A stretch of 64,000 nucleotides of DNA from Streptomyces venezuelae (GTDB lineage Bacteria; Actinomycetota; Actinomycetes; Streptomycetales; Streptomycetaceae). Below are positions 15,903-24,767 of this stretch, piece by piece. The position numbers were made by a program, and so were the translations under genes. The stretch lies in contig NZ_CP029190.1 in the NCBI RefSeq assembly GCF_008642295.1, positions 186,001 through 250,000 of the forward strand, in the 5' to 3' direction. The notes beneath the pieces are model-generated. The model made no database searches. It saw nothing but the letters and a program-made list of their open reading frames with translations, and was not told the DNA's origin. Position 1 is the first letter of the stretch, and each line of letters starts with the position of its first letter.

Positions 15903-16562
15903 ATGACGCGAATCCCTGTTCTCACCAACGCAGTTGCCGGCCCGGTCAGCCGCTCCGGGCGCCGCCCGGTGCTTGCCCTCGCGGTCACGGCCCTCGCCGT
16001 TGTGACCCTCGCCGCCTGCGGCACCGAGAAGACGGGTGCCGCCGCCACGCCGGGCAGGCCCGCCGATGCCGTCGGCGCCCGGCACACCGAGCCGACGGCG
16101 GCTACCGCATCCGGTCAACAGGACGCTTTCATCACGATGTTGAACACGATGGCGCAGTCCTGCCCCACCACGAACACCCCGTTGGCCGAGAATCTGCCGA
16201 CCGACGATCCCGCGACCGAGGCTCTCGAGGCGCCTCTCGCCCCCCTCGGCCCGGAGGCGGAGTTGGGCGCTCGCGACTGGTGCGCGAGTGCCCGCCACGA
16301 AGAGCGGATCGCCCAGGCGCTCTGGAATCTCGCCGATCCCACCCCCGCCAAGGTCAGGAAGATCCTGAACGACCTCGGCTACATCGACGAACGCATCCAC
16401 GAGCTCAAGCAGTCCGGCGCGAGCACCCGGTTCCTGCTCGACCTGCGCAGCAACGGCGGCCGGCTCTGCCTGGACGGCTCGGCGGCCGGCGAGGAGACCG
16501 TCGTCGACAAGTGTGTGGCCCCCGCGACCGGAGCGTTCACCGCCGGCAGGCGGGCGCAGTAG
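15903..16562 (+). CDS. Putative lipoprotein, unknown function
   Basis: About 219 residues from ATG 15903, with GGAAG 8 bases upstream (an upstream ATG at 15867 lacks a site). The signal sequence contains Arg residues, a hydrophobic core and lipobox VTLAAC, so it is predicted to be lipidated and exported. The mature part has an unstructured Ala/Thr/Pro region, then a mostly helical domain with several cysteines (QSCPTTNTP, DWCASARHEER, GRLCLDG, DKCVAP) and a DLGYIDERIHELKQSG helix. I do not recognise the family. It stands between LysR and a small acidic protein with no clear operon. Confidence 0.72.
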   Translation: MTRIPVLTNAVAGPVSRSGRRPVLALAVTALAVVTLAACGTEKTGAAATPGRPADAVGARHTEPTAATASGQQDAFITMLNTMAQSCPTTNTPLAENLPTDDPATEALEAPLAPLGPEAELGARDWCASARHEERIAQALWNLADPTPAKVRKILNDLGYIDERIHELKQSGASTRFLLDLRSNGGRLCLDGSAAGEETVVDKCVAPATGAFTAGRRAQ

Positions 16563-16689
16563 CCCCCCGGCATTCGGGTGGCAGCAGGCCGTGTCGGGCG
16601 GCCCGTGCGGGTCCGGGTTCGCCATGCTGATCCGGGCGGCAGCCCCGTGGTTGCTGCCGCCCCTCCCCTACGGCACCGAGGAGTGCAGC

Positions 16690-16902
16690 ATGCCGACGGA
16701 TCCGGTCGGACGTTTCCTGGCGGCTCTGGAACCGCAGCAGCGGGAGGCGGTCCAGGGACGGCCGCGCGAGGAGCAGGAGCGGCTCGCGGCAGCCTGGGAG
16801 GAAGAGCTGGAGTCGGACGACGAGCTCGACACCCTGGACGAACTGTCCCCGCCCGCGGCGGAGGCCGAGGCGGCCCGTCGCGTCATGGGCCGGGAGCCCT
16901 GA
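16690..16902 (+). CDS. Small acidic conserved protein
   Basis: A 70-residue protein from ATG 16690 with GAGGAG upstream. It is highly charged and helical: a VGRFLAALEPQQREAVQGRP helix, an EEQERLAAAWEEELESDDELD acidic stretch and a C-terminal AEAEAARRVMG helix. No membrane or catalytic feature is present. Similar small proteins occur in streptomycetes as conserved hypotheticals, and I cannot assign a role. Confidence 0.6.
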   Translation: MPTDPVGRFLAALEPQQREAVQGRPREEQERLAAAWEEELESDDELDTLDELSPPAAEAEAARRVMGREP

Positions 16903-17024
16903 CCGGCCGACGTCCTCCTCCGCCACCGCCCGGCCGACGCACCGGTTCGGTAGCGTGACCCTGCCGGGACGCTGAGTCACCGGAAGCGGGACATCGCGAG
17001 GACGTGGCCAGGGCGGAGGCGGAC

Positions 17025-18248
17025 ATGCGGGGTGGAACGGTCGCGGTGGTCGGCGGGAGCATCGCGGGCTGTGCCTTCGCCACGGCGGTGGCGCAGGCGG
17101 GCGCCGGCGAGGTCGTCGTACTGGAACGGACCCGGGGGCGGCTCGAGGACCGCGGGGTGGGCCTGTGCATCCACAACGACCGGGCCGTCGAGCTCGCGGC
17201 GAGCGGGGCGCTGCCCGGGGGGATCGCGGCGCACCGGCTGGACCGGCGCCGCTGGGTGGTGCGGGACCGGGCCACGGAGGGCGGCCGGGTCATCTGGGAG
17301 CAGCCGTTCCCGTTCCATTCCTACCACTGGGGCCTGCTCTGGCGCGGGCTGCGGGAGTCGGTTCCGGGCTCGGTGGTGTACCGGCAGGGTGAGACGGTGG
17401 CGGGCGTGACCGGGAGCGGGGCCGGGGCCGCGGGTGCCGAGGTGCGGCTCGCGGACGGCTCCGTCGAGCGGTACGACCTGGTCATCGGGGCGGACGGGTA
17501 CCGGTCGGTGGTCCGGGCGGCGGTCTGTCCGGAGTCCCGGCCGCATTACGCCGGCTACGTGTGCTGGCGCGGGAACTTCGACGCGGCCCGGCTGGCGGAA
17601 CTCGACGGTGGGGTGGACCCGGTGCCCGATGCGGTGACCACGGTCTGCTTCCCCGGCGGCACCTGCGTGATCTACCGCATCCCGGGGCCGGAGGGGCCGC
17701 GGGTGAACTGGGTGCTCTACGCCCCGCCGCCGCAGGACGGGCAGCTGCGCTTCGATGATCCGACGAGCTTCCCGCCGGGTGGTCTGACCCCTGGGCTGGC
17801 GGCGCATCTGAGCGGGTTGCTGGACCGCGAGTTCCCGGCGTACTGGGGGCGGGCCCTCGCGCTGACGGACCCCGCGGACACCTTCGTCCAGCCCATCTAC
17901 GACCTGGAGAGCGCGCCCACGGCCGCGGGCCGGCTGCTGCTCGCCGGGGACGCGGCCAGTGTCGTACGGCCGCACAACACCAGTGGCGCGGCCAAGGCCC
18001 TCCAGGACGCCACCGCCTTCGCCGAGGGCTGGCGGCGCTGCGACTCGTTCGAGGAACTGGTGCTCGGCTACGAGGATGCCCGGGGCCCGGCCGGGCGGGA
18101 GCTGGTCGCGCTGGCCCGCAGGCTCGGCCGGGCGCAGGTCGAACAGACCCCGCCCTGGGCGGAGATGGACGGCCGCGGGATGGCGGCCTGGTGGCAGGGG
18201 CAACTCGCCGGCGCCCCGGGCATCGGGGGCCGGGCCATGACACCGTGA
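17025..18248 (+). CDS. FAD-dependent monooxygenase (PHBH family)
   Basis: About 407 residues from ATG 17025, with GGAGG 5 bases upstream (a GTG at 17004 is less likely). The N-terminal FAD motif is VAVVGGSIAGCAFA, with LERT ending the second strand. DLVIGADGYRSVVR is the mid-protein DG motif, and LLLAGDAASVVRPH is the GD motif that binds the FAD ribityl chain. The order is that of group A flavin hydroxylases; the sequence most resembles 2,6-dihydroxypyridine 3-monooxygenase-type enzymes, though the substrate cannot be set. It is convergent with the LLM oxidoreductase gene (24 bp apart). Confidence 0.88.
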   Translation: MRGGTVAVVGGSIAGCAFATAVAQAGAGEVVVLERTRGRLEDRGVGLCIHNDRAVELAASGALPGGIAAHRLDRRRWVVRDRATEGGRVIWEQPFPFHSYHWGLLWRGLRESVPGSVVYRQGETVAGVTGSGAGAAGAEVRLADGSVERYDLVIGADGYRSVVRAAVCPESRPHYAGYVCWRGNFDAARLAELDGGVDPVPDAVTTVCFPGGTCVIYRIPGPEGPRVNWVLYAPPPQDGQLRFDDPTSFPPGGLTPGLAAHLSGLLDREFPAYWGRALALTDPADTFVQPIYDLESAPTAAGRLLLAGDAASVVRPHNTSGAAKALQDATAFAEGWRRCDSFEELVLGYEDARGPAGRELVALARRLGRAQVEQTPPWAEMDGRGMAAWWQGQLAGAPGIGGRAMTP

Positions 18249-18272
18249 CCGAACCATGGCGCCGTGACCGGC

Positions 18273-19211
18273 TCAGGAATCCGCGGAGGTGCGGGCCACC
18301 AGCGCGGGGGCGAGCTCGCGCCACTGCTGCTGCGGCAGCGCGGCCGGGTCGGCGGTCAGTACCTGGAGGCACACGTGGTCGGCTCCGGCGTCGAGGTGCT
18401 GCCGGACGCGGCGGCGGATGGCGTCCGTGTCCCCGTACGCCACGATCGCGTCCACCAGCCGGCGGCTGGGGCCGCCGACGATGTCCTCGTCGCCGTAGCC
18501 CAGCCGCCGTACGTTGGCCTGCTGGTGGGGCGCCATGGCGAGGTACCCGGCGACATGGGCCGTGGCCACCTCGCGGGCCCGGGCGCGGTCGGTGTCCAGC
18601 ACCACGGCCTGTTCGACCCCGAGGAACGCCTCCGGCCCCATGATCCGGCGCGCCCGTGCGGTGTGCTCGACGGGCACGAAGTAGGGGTGCGCGCCCCAGG
18701 TCCGTTCGGCGGCCAGGGCGAGCATCTTCGGGCCGAGTGCCGCCAGGACGCGGTGCGGGGCCGGGTCCGGTAACGGGCCGTGGGCGGGGGTGGTGTCCAT
18801 GGCGTCCAGGTAGGCGCGCATGGTGCTCAATGCCCTGCCGCGGGCGGGCACCGGATGGCCGTCCACTTCGTGCACCGTGTCGTCGATCCGGTGCCCGCCC
18901 AGGCCGAGGACGTAGCGCCCGGGGAACGCCTCGCCGAGGGTGCGCGCCGCGCCGGCGGTGGCGATCGGGTCCCGGAAGGCGATGTTGGCGATGCCGGAGG
19001 CGACCGCGATCCGCCGGGTCGCCGACAGCAGCAGCCATGCCTGGCCCACCGTGTCCCGGCCGAACGCCTCTCCGTACCAGATGGCCCCGTACCCCAGGTC
19101 CTCCACTTCCGCGGCGGATTCCCGCACCCGCCCGGCGGGCTGACCCTCGTAGGCGAAGGTCCAGATCCCGACCCGGCCGAGCTCGCTCCGCGTCCCCGCT
19201 GCCTCTGTCAT
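18273..19211 (-). CDS. LLM-class F420-dependent oxidoreductase (TIGR03620-like)
   Basis: A 312-residue TIM-barrel oxidoreductase of the luciferase-like superfamily that uses deazaflavin F420. Family features include the N-terminal VGIWTFAYEG strand, YGAIWYGEAFGRD, the ATRRIAVASGIANIAFRDP strand and the FPGRYVLGLGGHR motif before the phosphate-binding region. GGAGGA lies about 9 bases before ATG 19211. Two palindromes lie upstream (19241-19257 and 19277-19292), between this gene and the divergent tetR, so it is the likely regulatory target. The substrate is unknown. Confidence 0.88.
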   Translation of the reverse strand: MTEAAGTRSELGRVGIWTFAYEGQPAGRVRESAAEVEDLGYGAIWYGEAFGRDTVGQAWLLLSATRRIAVASGIANIAFRDPIATAGAARTLGEAFPGRYVLGLGGHRIDDTVHEVDGHPVPARGRALSTMRAYLDAMDTTPAHGPLPDPAPHRVLAALGPKMLALAAERTWGAHPYFVPVEHTARARRIMGPEAFLGVEQAVVLDTDRARAREVATAHVAGYLAMAPHQQANVRRLGYGDEDIVGGPSRRLVDAIVAYGDTDAIRRRVRQHLDAGADHVCLQVLTADPAALPQQQWRELAPALVARTSADS

Positions 19212-19240
19212 CCGTGGTTCCTCCTCGGATCGCGATCGTT

Positions 19241-19257
19241 CCGGAGAGGTTCTCCGG
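19241..19257. promoter_or_regulatory. Palindromic operator 1 (TetR candidate site)
   Basis: CCGGAGAGGTTCTCCGG is a 7+7 inverted repeat with a 3-base centre, in the 118-bp gap between the divergent LLM oxidoreductase and TetR genes. It is the reverse-oriented twin of the site at 19277-19292. Confidence 0.75.
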
Positions 19258-19276
19258 TTCGCTCCCCGCTACCCTA

Positions 19277-19292
19277 CGGAGAACCTCTCCGG
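19277..19292. promoter_or_regulatory. Palindromic operator 2 (TetR candidate site)
   Basis: CGGAGAACCTCTCCGG has CGGAGA and TCTCCG arms around ACC and is the reverse complement of the core of operator 1, whose centre lies about 35 bp away. A possible -10 for tetR (TACCCT at 19270-19275) falls between the two sites, which fits autoregulation. Confidence 0.75.
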
Positions 19293-19329
19293 TTGACCAT
19301 CCCCCGAGGACAGAAGGACGGACCCGACG

Positions 19330-19902
19330 ATGACGCGCATGGATGCCCGGCTCAACCGGGAGCGTCTGGTGGCCACGGCGCGGGAGGTGTTCGCCGAGCT
19401 CGGCCCCGGGGCGTCGCTCAACGAGATCGCCCGCCGGGCGGGGGTCGGCCCCGGGACCCTGTACCGCCATTTCCCCCAGCGCGCGGACCTGCTGACCGCG
19501 GTACTGCGGGACCGGATCGGGACGTTGTGCGCGCAGGCGGACGGGCTGCTCGCCTCGGCGGCCCCCGACGAGGCCCTGGAGCAGTGGCTGCGCGCCTTCC
19601 TGGCCCATGCCCGGGCCAACCACGGCATGGGCAGCGCTCTGATGCTGGAATCGCCGGGAGCGCCGGTCCCCGACTGCCACCGGCTGATCCTGGACGCGGC
19701 CACCGGCCTGCTCGTACGGGCCCAGCGGTACGGCACCGCGCGCAACGACCTGACCGCCGGTGACCTGCTCCAACTCGTGGTGGGGATCGCCCTGTCCACG
19801 GCCCGGAGCGAGGACGCCGACCAGCCCGGCCGGCTCCTCGCCCTGGTGGTCGACGCCGTGTCGGCCTCCGCTACCGGTCGCGGTCCGGCGCGGGGAGCTT
19901 GA
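19330..19902 (+). CDS. TetR-family transcriptional regulator
   Basis: A 190-residue repressor. The N-terminal helix-turn-helix reads NRERLVATAREVFAELGPGASLNEIARRAGVGPGTLYRHFPQRADLL, which is classic TetR. The C-terminal domain is helical and carries the ligand pocket and dimer interface. It is divergent from the LLM oxidoreductase gene, and two matching palindromes lie in between, so autoregulation and control of the oxidoreductase are likely. Its 3' end overlaps the convergent nuclease gene by 32 bp. Confidence 0.93.
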   Translation: MTRMDARLNRERLVATAREVFAELGPGASLNEIARRAGVGPGTLYRHFPQRADLLTAVLRDRIGTLCAQADGLLASAAPDEALEQWLRAFLAHARANHGMGSALMLESPGAPVPDCHRLILDAATGLLVRAQRYGTARNDLTAGDLLQLVVGIALSTARSEDADQPGRLLALVVDAVSASATGRGPARGA

Positions 19903-21040
19903 GCACGCTCCAGACGCCCGCGTGGTCGGAGGGCCACAGGCCCGACGGGGTGCGGTCGGTGCTCTCCTCCCCCACCCGGTCGGCCTTCAGGGCCTTCAGG
20001 CCGTTGCGGTACAGCACGTAGTCGATGCGCTGGCTCAGCGTGGAGACGGGATTGCGCAGGCCGGGGGCCTGGCCGAAGGTGAAGCCGGGCTGGTTGGGGC
20101 GGGTGGCGGTCCAGGCGTCCCGGAAGCCGGCGGCCAGGAGGTTGGCGTACGTGGGCGTGTTGGTGCCCGGCACGGCACCGACGCCACCGGCGGCGGAGTT
20201 GAGATCGCCGAGGAGCACGGTGGGCAGCGGCGTGTTGAGGGGGTCCGCGAGCAGTTCGCCGCCCTGCTGGACCTGGATACCGGGGCCGGCGCCTTCCAGG
20301 TGCGTGCTGACCACGCGCGTGGTGCGCCCGCGCAGGGTGGCGTCGACGGCGACCCAGCCGCGCAGGAGGGTGAAGGACCCGCCGGGGACGGGGACGGCCA
20401 AGCGGGCCTGGTACCGGCCCTCCTGCGGGTTCGCGACGGAGAAGGACTTCCCGGGCAGGTCGGTACGGGCCAGGAGCACGTCCCGGTCGGTGAGACGGAT
20501 GTTCTGGAGGCCGCCGGGCGTGGACCGGGGGGCGACGTGGTCACCGTTGATGACGGTCGCCACGGGTGCGTAGTGCTTGCCCCGGGCGGCCAGCTCGCGG
20601 AGCAGGATCCGGAGGAAGTCGTACTCCACGTGGGTGGCGCTGGTCGTGCCAGGCCGCTGGCTGCGCCAGAGCTCGACCTCCTGGAGGCCGACGAGATGGG
20701 GATCGGTATCGGCGATCTCCTCGGCCAGGGTTTTGGCCCGCTCGGGGAAGTCGGTGGCCTGGACCTGGGCGAACACCGCCGTGACGGCGGCGACGAGCGA
20801 GGGGCCGTCGGTGGCGGCGAGGATGGGCGAGAGATCGGCGCCGAGGTACAGGTTGCGGGTCAGGACCTTGAGCGCGGCCGGCGGCTCACCGGCCGCAGTC
20901 GTGGACGCGGTCGCGGTCGCGGTCGCCGCTCCTGGCGTGGCCAGCAGGAGCGCTGCCAGGAGGACGGTGAACCGGACACGCACCGGGCGGCCTTGGGAAC
21001 GGCGGGCCTGCCGCCCGCCGATCGGAATGGTTTCGGGCAT
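19871..21040 (-). CDS. Secreted endonuclease/exonuclease/phosphatase-family protein
   Basis: A 389-residue protein from ATG 21040. A signal peptide (RVRFTVLLAALLLATPGAATATA) is visible after an unusually long charged N-terminal lead (about 20 residues). The catalytic fold is the DNase I-like family: VLTRNLYLGADL (first strand with Asn), LVGLQEVELW (metal-binding Glu), VVSTHLEG, VLLGDLNSAA (Asp and Asn) and the final SDHAGVWSVL with the general His. Targets could be nucleic acid or phosphoesters such as sphingomyelin or inositol phosphates; sequence alone does not decide. It converges with tetR and overlaps it. Confidence 0.88.
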   Translation of the reverse strand: MPETIPIGGRQARRSQGRPVRVRFTVLLAALLLATPGAATATATASTTAAGEPPAALKVLTRNLYLGADLSPILAATDGPSLVAAVTAVFAQVQATDFPERAKTLAEEIADTDPHLVGLQEVELWRSQRPGTTSATHVEYDFLRILLRELAARGKHYAPVATVINGDHVAPRSTPGGLQNIRLTDRDVLLARTDLPGKSFSVANPQEGRYQARLAVPVPGGSFTLLRGWVAVDATLRGRTTRVVSTHLEGAGPGIQVQQGGELLADPLNTPLPTVLLGDLNSAAGGVGAVPGTNTPTYANLLAAGFRDAWTATRPNQPGFTFGQAPGLRNPVSTLSQRIDYVLYRNGLKALKADRVGEESTDRTPSGLWPSDHAGVWSVLKLPAPDRDR

Positions 21041-21208
21041 GGCGAAGCGGACCTTTCGGCACGACGAAGGAAAGGGGGCGGGTCCGGGCGCCGGGACGGG
21101 GGACGCCGCGGGCTGATGCTGACACGCGGCCACGGCATTTCCGTGGCACCACGCCCGCGCCGGTCCGCTCGCCGGGGGCCCGGCGGCTTCCGGGGCTAAC
21201 CTGGTGGT

Positions 21209-22384
21209 ATGCACGGTGAGCCGGTCACGTTGTGCCTCACCGGCGATGTGATGCTCGGCCGTGGCCTCGACCAGATCCTTCCGCACCCCGGCGATCCGGC
21301 GCTTGCGGAGGCGTACATCCGTGACGCCCGCTCGTACGTCGAGCTGGCGGAGGCGGCGAACGGGCCGATCCCCCGGCCGGTGGACTTCTCCTGGCCGTGG
21401 GGGGACGCGCTGGACGTGCTCGAACAGGCTGCGCCCGATGCCCTGGTGCTCAATCTGGAGACCGGCATCACCCGGCACGGCGAGCCCGCCCCCGGCAAGG
21501 GGGTCCACTACCGGATGCACCCGGCCAACCTGCCCGCTCTGGCCGCCGCCCGCCCCGATGTGTGCGTGCTGGCGAACAACCATGTCCTCGACTACGGCCG
21601 GCCCGGCCTGGAGGAGACGCTGGAGGTCCTGGCCGGCGCGGGATTCCGTACGGCGGGCGCCGGGCGCGATACCGATGCGGCCGAGCGGCCCGCGGTCGTC
21701 CCACTCGGCACCCACGACGGCGACGGCGGCAACGACAGCGACAGCGACAGCGACAGCGATGGACGGCTCCTGGTCTTCTCCTTCGGGATGCCGTCCAGCG
21801 GCATCCCGCCGGACTGGGCCGCCACGACGGACCGCAGCGGGATCGGCTTCGTGGCCGAGGCCTCGGCCGCCGCGGCGGGGGCGGTGGTCACCCGGATCCG
21901 GCAGGTGAAAGAGCCGGGCGACATCGTCATCGCCTCGGTCCACTGGGGTTCCAACTGGGGCTACCACGTCCCCCACGAGCACATCCGGTTCGCGCACGCA
22001 CTCGTCGAGGGCGGCGTGGACCTGGTCCACGGGCACTCCTCGCACCACCCGCGGCCGGTCGAGGTGTACCGGGGACGGCTGATCACCTACGGCTGCGGCG
22101 ATCTGGTGGACGACTACGAGGGCATCTCCGGCTTCGAGCTGTACCGGGACGACCTGCGGCTGCTCTGGTTCCCCACGCTGGAGCCCGGCACCGGAGAACT
22201 GCGCGGGCTGCGGCTGGTCCCCCTCCAGTCCCACAGGATGCGCCTGCGGCACGCGGCGCCGGAGGACACCCAGTGGCTGTGCGAACTCCTGGACCGCATC
22301 AGCCACGGCTTCGGCGCACGCGTACGGGCCGAGCCTGAAGGCTCCCTCACCCTCACGGTCCGCGACCACCCCCAGGGGGTGTGA
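21209..22384 (+). CDS. CapA-family (poly-gamma-glutamate-type) metallophosphatase-like protein
   Basis: A 391-residue protein. CapA hallmarks are CLTGDVMLGRGL at the N-terminus, VLNLETGIT, VCVLANNHVLDYG, IVIASVHWGSNWG and DLVHGHSSHHPRPVEVY, giving the metal-binding His/Asn/Asp set of the calcineurin-like fold. There is no obvious signal peptide. An insertion of alternating Asp-Ser (NDSDSDSDSDG, about residues 175-185) is coded by four GACAGC repeats and looks recent. CapA-like proteins act in polyglutamate capsule synthesis in Bacillus; in Streptomyces the role is undefined and no capB/capC genes are nearby. Confidence 0.87.
   Translation: MHGEPVTLCLTGDVMLGRGLDQILPHPGDPALAEAYIRDARSYVELAEAANGPIPRPVDFSWPWGDALDVLEQAAPDALVLNLETGITRHGEPAPGKGVHYRMHPANLPALAAARPDVCVLANNHVLDYGRPGLEETLEVLAGAGFRTAGAGRDTDAAERPAVVPLGTHDGDGGNDSDSDSDSDGRLLVFSFGMPSSGIPPDWAATTDRSGIGFVAEASAAAAGAVVTRIRQVKEPGDIVIASVHWGSNWGYHVPHEHIRFAHALVEGGVDLVHGHSSHHPRPVEVYRGRLITYGCGDLVDDYEGISGFELYRDDLRLLWFPTLEPGTGELRGLRLVPLQSHRMRLRHAAPEDTQWLCELLDRISHGFGARVRAEPEGSLTLTVRDHPQGV
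21734..21757 (+). repeat. GACAGC hexanucleotide tandem repeat
   Basis: Four perfect copies of GACAGC inside the CapA-like gene encode an Asp-Ser run. In-frame slippage would change only the loop length. Confidence 0.85.
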
Positions 22385-22400
22385 CCAGCCCCTTCAGGAG

Positions 22401-22793
22401 TCAGTCGAGGATGGCGTCGAGCTCCAGCTCCACGAGCCAGTCGGCGTCAATAAAGCGCGCCACCTCGACAAAGGTGCAGGCTGGACGGACTGATGCGAAG
22501 CGTTCTCCGTGCGCTCGCGCGGCTTCCTTCCATCGCGTCACGTCGGTGAGCATGATGCGGGTTCGCACGACATCCTCCAGTGACGCCCCGGCTTCTTCCA
22601 GAGCGGCCTCGGCGATATCCAGGCACCTCACAGTCTGGGCATAGACGTCACCGTGCCCCACCGTCGTCCCGTCGACCCCGATGGGCGCGGTGCCGGCAAC
22701 CGCGACGTGCTTCCCTTTGCGGACCGCCCGGGAGAACCCGATGTGGGGCTCGAGCGGTGAGCCAGAACTGACCATCTGTCGAACACGTTCCAT
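22401..22793 (-). CDS. RidA-family protein (YjgF/YER057c/UK114)
   Basis: About 130 residues from ATG 22793 (GTG 22796 is also possible). The family strands are present: HIGFSRAVRKGKHVAVAGTAPI, the DVYAQTVRCLDIAEAALEEAGASLEDVVRTRIMLTDV core with the conserved Arg, and RPACTFVEVARF near the end. RidA members are trimeric and hydrolyse reactive enamine/imine intermediates of pyridoxal-phosphate enzymes. VEVARFID replaces the more usual VE-V-L with Glu, typical of the wider subfamily. It stands alone, convergent with capA. Confidence 0.9.
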   Translation of the reverse strand: MERVRQMVSSGSPLEPHIGFSRAVRKGKHVAVAGTAPIGVDGTTVGHGDVYAQTVRCLDIAEAALEEAGASLEDVVRTRIMLTDVTRWKEAARAHGERFASVRPACTFVEVARFIDADWLVELELDAILD

Positions 22794-22833
22794 CACACCA
22801 TGCTCTCAGAGCCCAGCACTGTCGATCAGCACC

Positions 22834-23340
22834 CTAGGGCCCGAACAGCAGCGCGGCCAGTCCGTGGTTGCGGGCTGCGGCGGTGAAGTCGTCCCAGGTG
22901 ATCACGCCGTCCCCGTCCGTGTCGGCCAGGTCGAACGCGGCCTCGGCGGCCTCGGTCTGCACGCTTCTCAGCGACCGCCACACCGCGTACTCGTGGCGCT
23001 CCATCAGCCCGTCCCCGTCCCGGTCGGCCACGTTGAACTGTGCGTGCAGTACCGCCAGTACCTCCGGTGACGCCGAGGCGGTCAGGGAGGCGAACCACTC
23101 GCGGTACTCCTCGCGGCCGATCCTGCCGTCGTGGTCCCGGTCCACCTGTTCGGCCTGCCGCTCCCACAGCGCGAGGCTGGCCTCGATCAGGGCGCGCCCC
23201 TTCGGCGCGCTCGGCCCCATGCCGTACGACTGGAGCAGCCGTTCCGCATTGGTCCGGTAGTCGTCCGCGACCAGCATCCCATCGCCGTCCGCGTCCAGCC
23301 GGTCGAAGACCTCGTCAGCGACTGACACCCTCTCGCCCAT
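22834..23340 (-). CDS. EF-hand calcium-binding protein (calerythrin-like)
   Basis: A 168-residue soluble protein with four EF-hand loops: DADGDGMLVADD (about 16-27), DRDHDGRIGREE, DRDGDGLMERHE and DTDGDGVITWDD. The first and the last two have near-perfect ligand positions; the second uses His at loop position 4. The layout matches the sarcoplasmic-type/calerythrin family known from actinomycetes, thought to buffer or sense calcium. There is no signal peptide. It is a monocistronic minus-strand gene. Confidence 0.92.
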   Translation of the reverse strand: MGERVSVADEVFDRLDADGDGMLVADDYRTNAERLLQSYGMGPSAPKGRALIEASLALWERQAEQVDRDHDGRIGREEYREWFASLTASASPEVLAVLHAQFNVADRDGDGLMERHEYAVWRSLRSVQTEAAEAAFDLADTDGDGVITWDDFTAAARNHGLAALLFGP

Positions 23341-23602
23341 GGAGGGAGCCTAGGCTGCCGCGCCCCCGCAGGCGCCGATTCCCGCACCCGGTGGCGTGTC
23401 CCGGTGGTGAGTCCGTTGCGCGGTGCCCGGCGGGCGAGTTGCGGGGGTGGTCGGGGGGAGGGATGATGGTGTTATCCCTGCGTGCCCATGTCCTGCGCGT
23501 GACGACCTGCCGCGTGACTGCTGCCGCGTGGCTGCCGCGCTGCCTGCAGGTCCCTTTGATCCTGATTCCGAATGTGTGTCAGCCCAGATGGGGAGAACCG
23601 TC

Positions 23603-24685
23603 ATGGCTGAAGACCGTGGTTCCCCGAACGGAGTACCCCTCTACTGTGCCCAGCCTCCGCAGACGAAGCCCGTCCTGCGGCCGGACCTCAGTCCCGACCG
23701 GGCCAGGGCCATATTGGTGGGCCGCTCAAAGTGGTTGAACGGCACCGTACTGCACTACTGCTTCTTCGATGAGCTCGGCGCAGCCGGTGCCGGCGAAGGC
23801 GGTGGCAGTTTCAACAAGATTCAGCTCGATGAGGTGCGCAGCGCCTTCGAGGAGTGGAAGAGCCTCGGGATCGGGCTGGAGTTCGTGGAGGTCGAGGACC
23901 CTGCCGACTCCGAGGTGCGGATCGGCTTTATGGAAGGCGACGGCTCCTGGTCGTACGTCGGCAAGGACGCCCTCGGCATCAGCCGGCGCGAGCGCACGAT
24001 GAACTTCGGCTGGGACCTCACCAGCCCGCACGGCCAGGCGACCGCCCGGCACGAGATCGGCCACCTGCTCGCCTACGGCCACGAGCACCAGAACCCGTTC
24101 GCCGGCATCGTGTGGGACGAGGAGGCGGTCTTCGAGGAGCTCGGCGGCCCTCCCAACAACTGGCCCCGGCAGACCACGTTCCACAACGTGCTGCGCAAGC
24201 TGTCCACCGAGGAGGTCGAGGGTTCGACCTGGGACCCCGACTCGATCATGCAGTACGGCTTCCCGGCCGGCCTCATCCTGCAGCCGGAGAAGTACCAGCA
24301 GGGAATCGACTCCCCGCTCCGCCTGTCCGCCAACGACAAGGAGTTCGTCCAGAAGTGGTACCCGCCGATCGGTGCCACCCCGCGCGGGCTGAAGCCCTTC
24401 CAGTCCGTCGAGTTGAACCTCTCCTCCGGCGGCCAGCAGGACTTCGAGATCGTCCCGGCCGAGACCCGGAACTACGAGCTGCGGACGTTCGGCGACGCCG
24501 ACATCCTGCTGGTGCTCTTCGAGGAGGTCGACGGTGAGCCGCGCTTCCTGACCGGTGTCGACGACAGCGGTGTCAACGACAACGGCCGGCTGACGGTCAA
24601 GCTCTTCCAGGGCCGCCGCTATGTGGCCCGCGCCCGGCTGTACTCGGCCTGGGGCACGGGGAACTCGGCCTTCATGTACTGGTGA
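23603..24685 (+). CDS. Metzincin zinc metallopeptidase (M12A-like)
   Basis: A 360-residue protein from ATG 23603, with GGGGAGA 6 bases upstream. The zinc site is [11 protein letters not shown] (His150, Glu151, His154, His160), matching HExxHxxGxxH except that Ala replaces the conserved Gly, and the following Met-turn is SIMQYGF. Astacin-like features include [16 protein letters not shown] upstream. A C-terminal beta-rich domain of about 100 residues ([29 protein letters not shown]) may be a pre-peptidase-type or binding module. No signal peptide is seen, which is odd for this class. The 262-bp region before it (23341-23602) holds no gene I can support. Confidence 0.85.
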   Translation: MAEDRGSPNGVPLYCAQPPQTKPVLRPDLSPDRARAILVGRSKWLNGTVLHYCFFDELGAAGAGEGGGSFNKIQLDEVRSAFEEWKSLGIGLEFVEVEDPADSEVRIGFMEGDGSWSYVGKDALGISRRERTMNFGWDLTSPHGQATARHEIGHLLAYGHEHQNPFAGIVWDEEAVFEELGGPPNNWPRQTTFHNVLRKLSTEEVEGSTWDPDSIMQYGFPAGLILQPEKYQQGIDSPLRLSANDKEFVQKWYPPIGATPRGLKPFQSVELNLSSGGQQDFEIVPAETRNYELRTFGDADILLVLFEEVDGEPRFLTGVDDSGVNDNGRLTVKLFQGRRYVARARLYSAWGTGNSAFMYW

Positions 24686-24767
24686 CCGCCGGACCGCCGG
24701 ACCGTCCTCTCCCGTACGCGGCCGATATTCGCTGCGTGTCGTGTGGGCGGCGCCGTACGGTGGCCCG

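Noticed and set aside
13926..16625. 899-residue minus-strand frame across the epimerase, LysR and lipoprotein genes
   Set aside because: It crosses several real genes in the wrong frame and lacks domain content.
17482..19773. 763-residue minus-strand frame across the FAD monooxygenase, LLM and TetR genes
   Set aside because: Shadow of three recognised genes in the wrong frame; only composition bias keeps it open.
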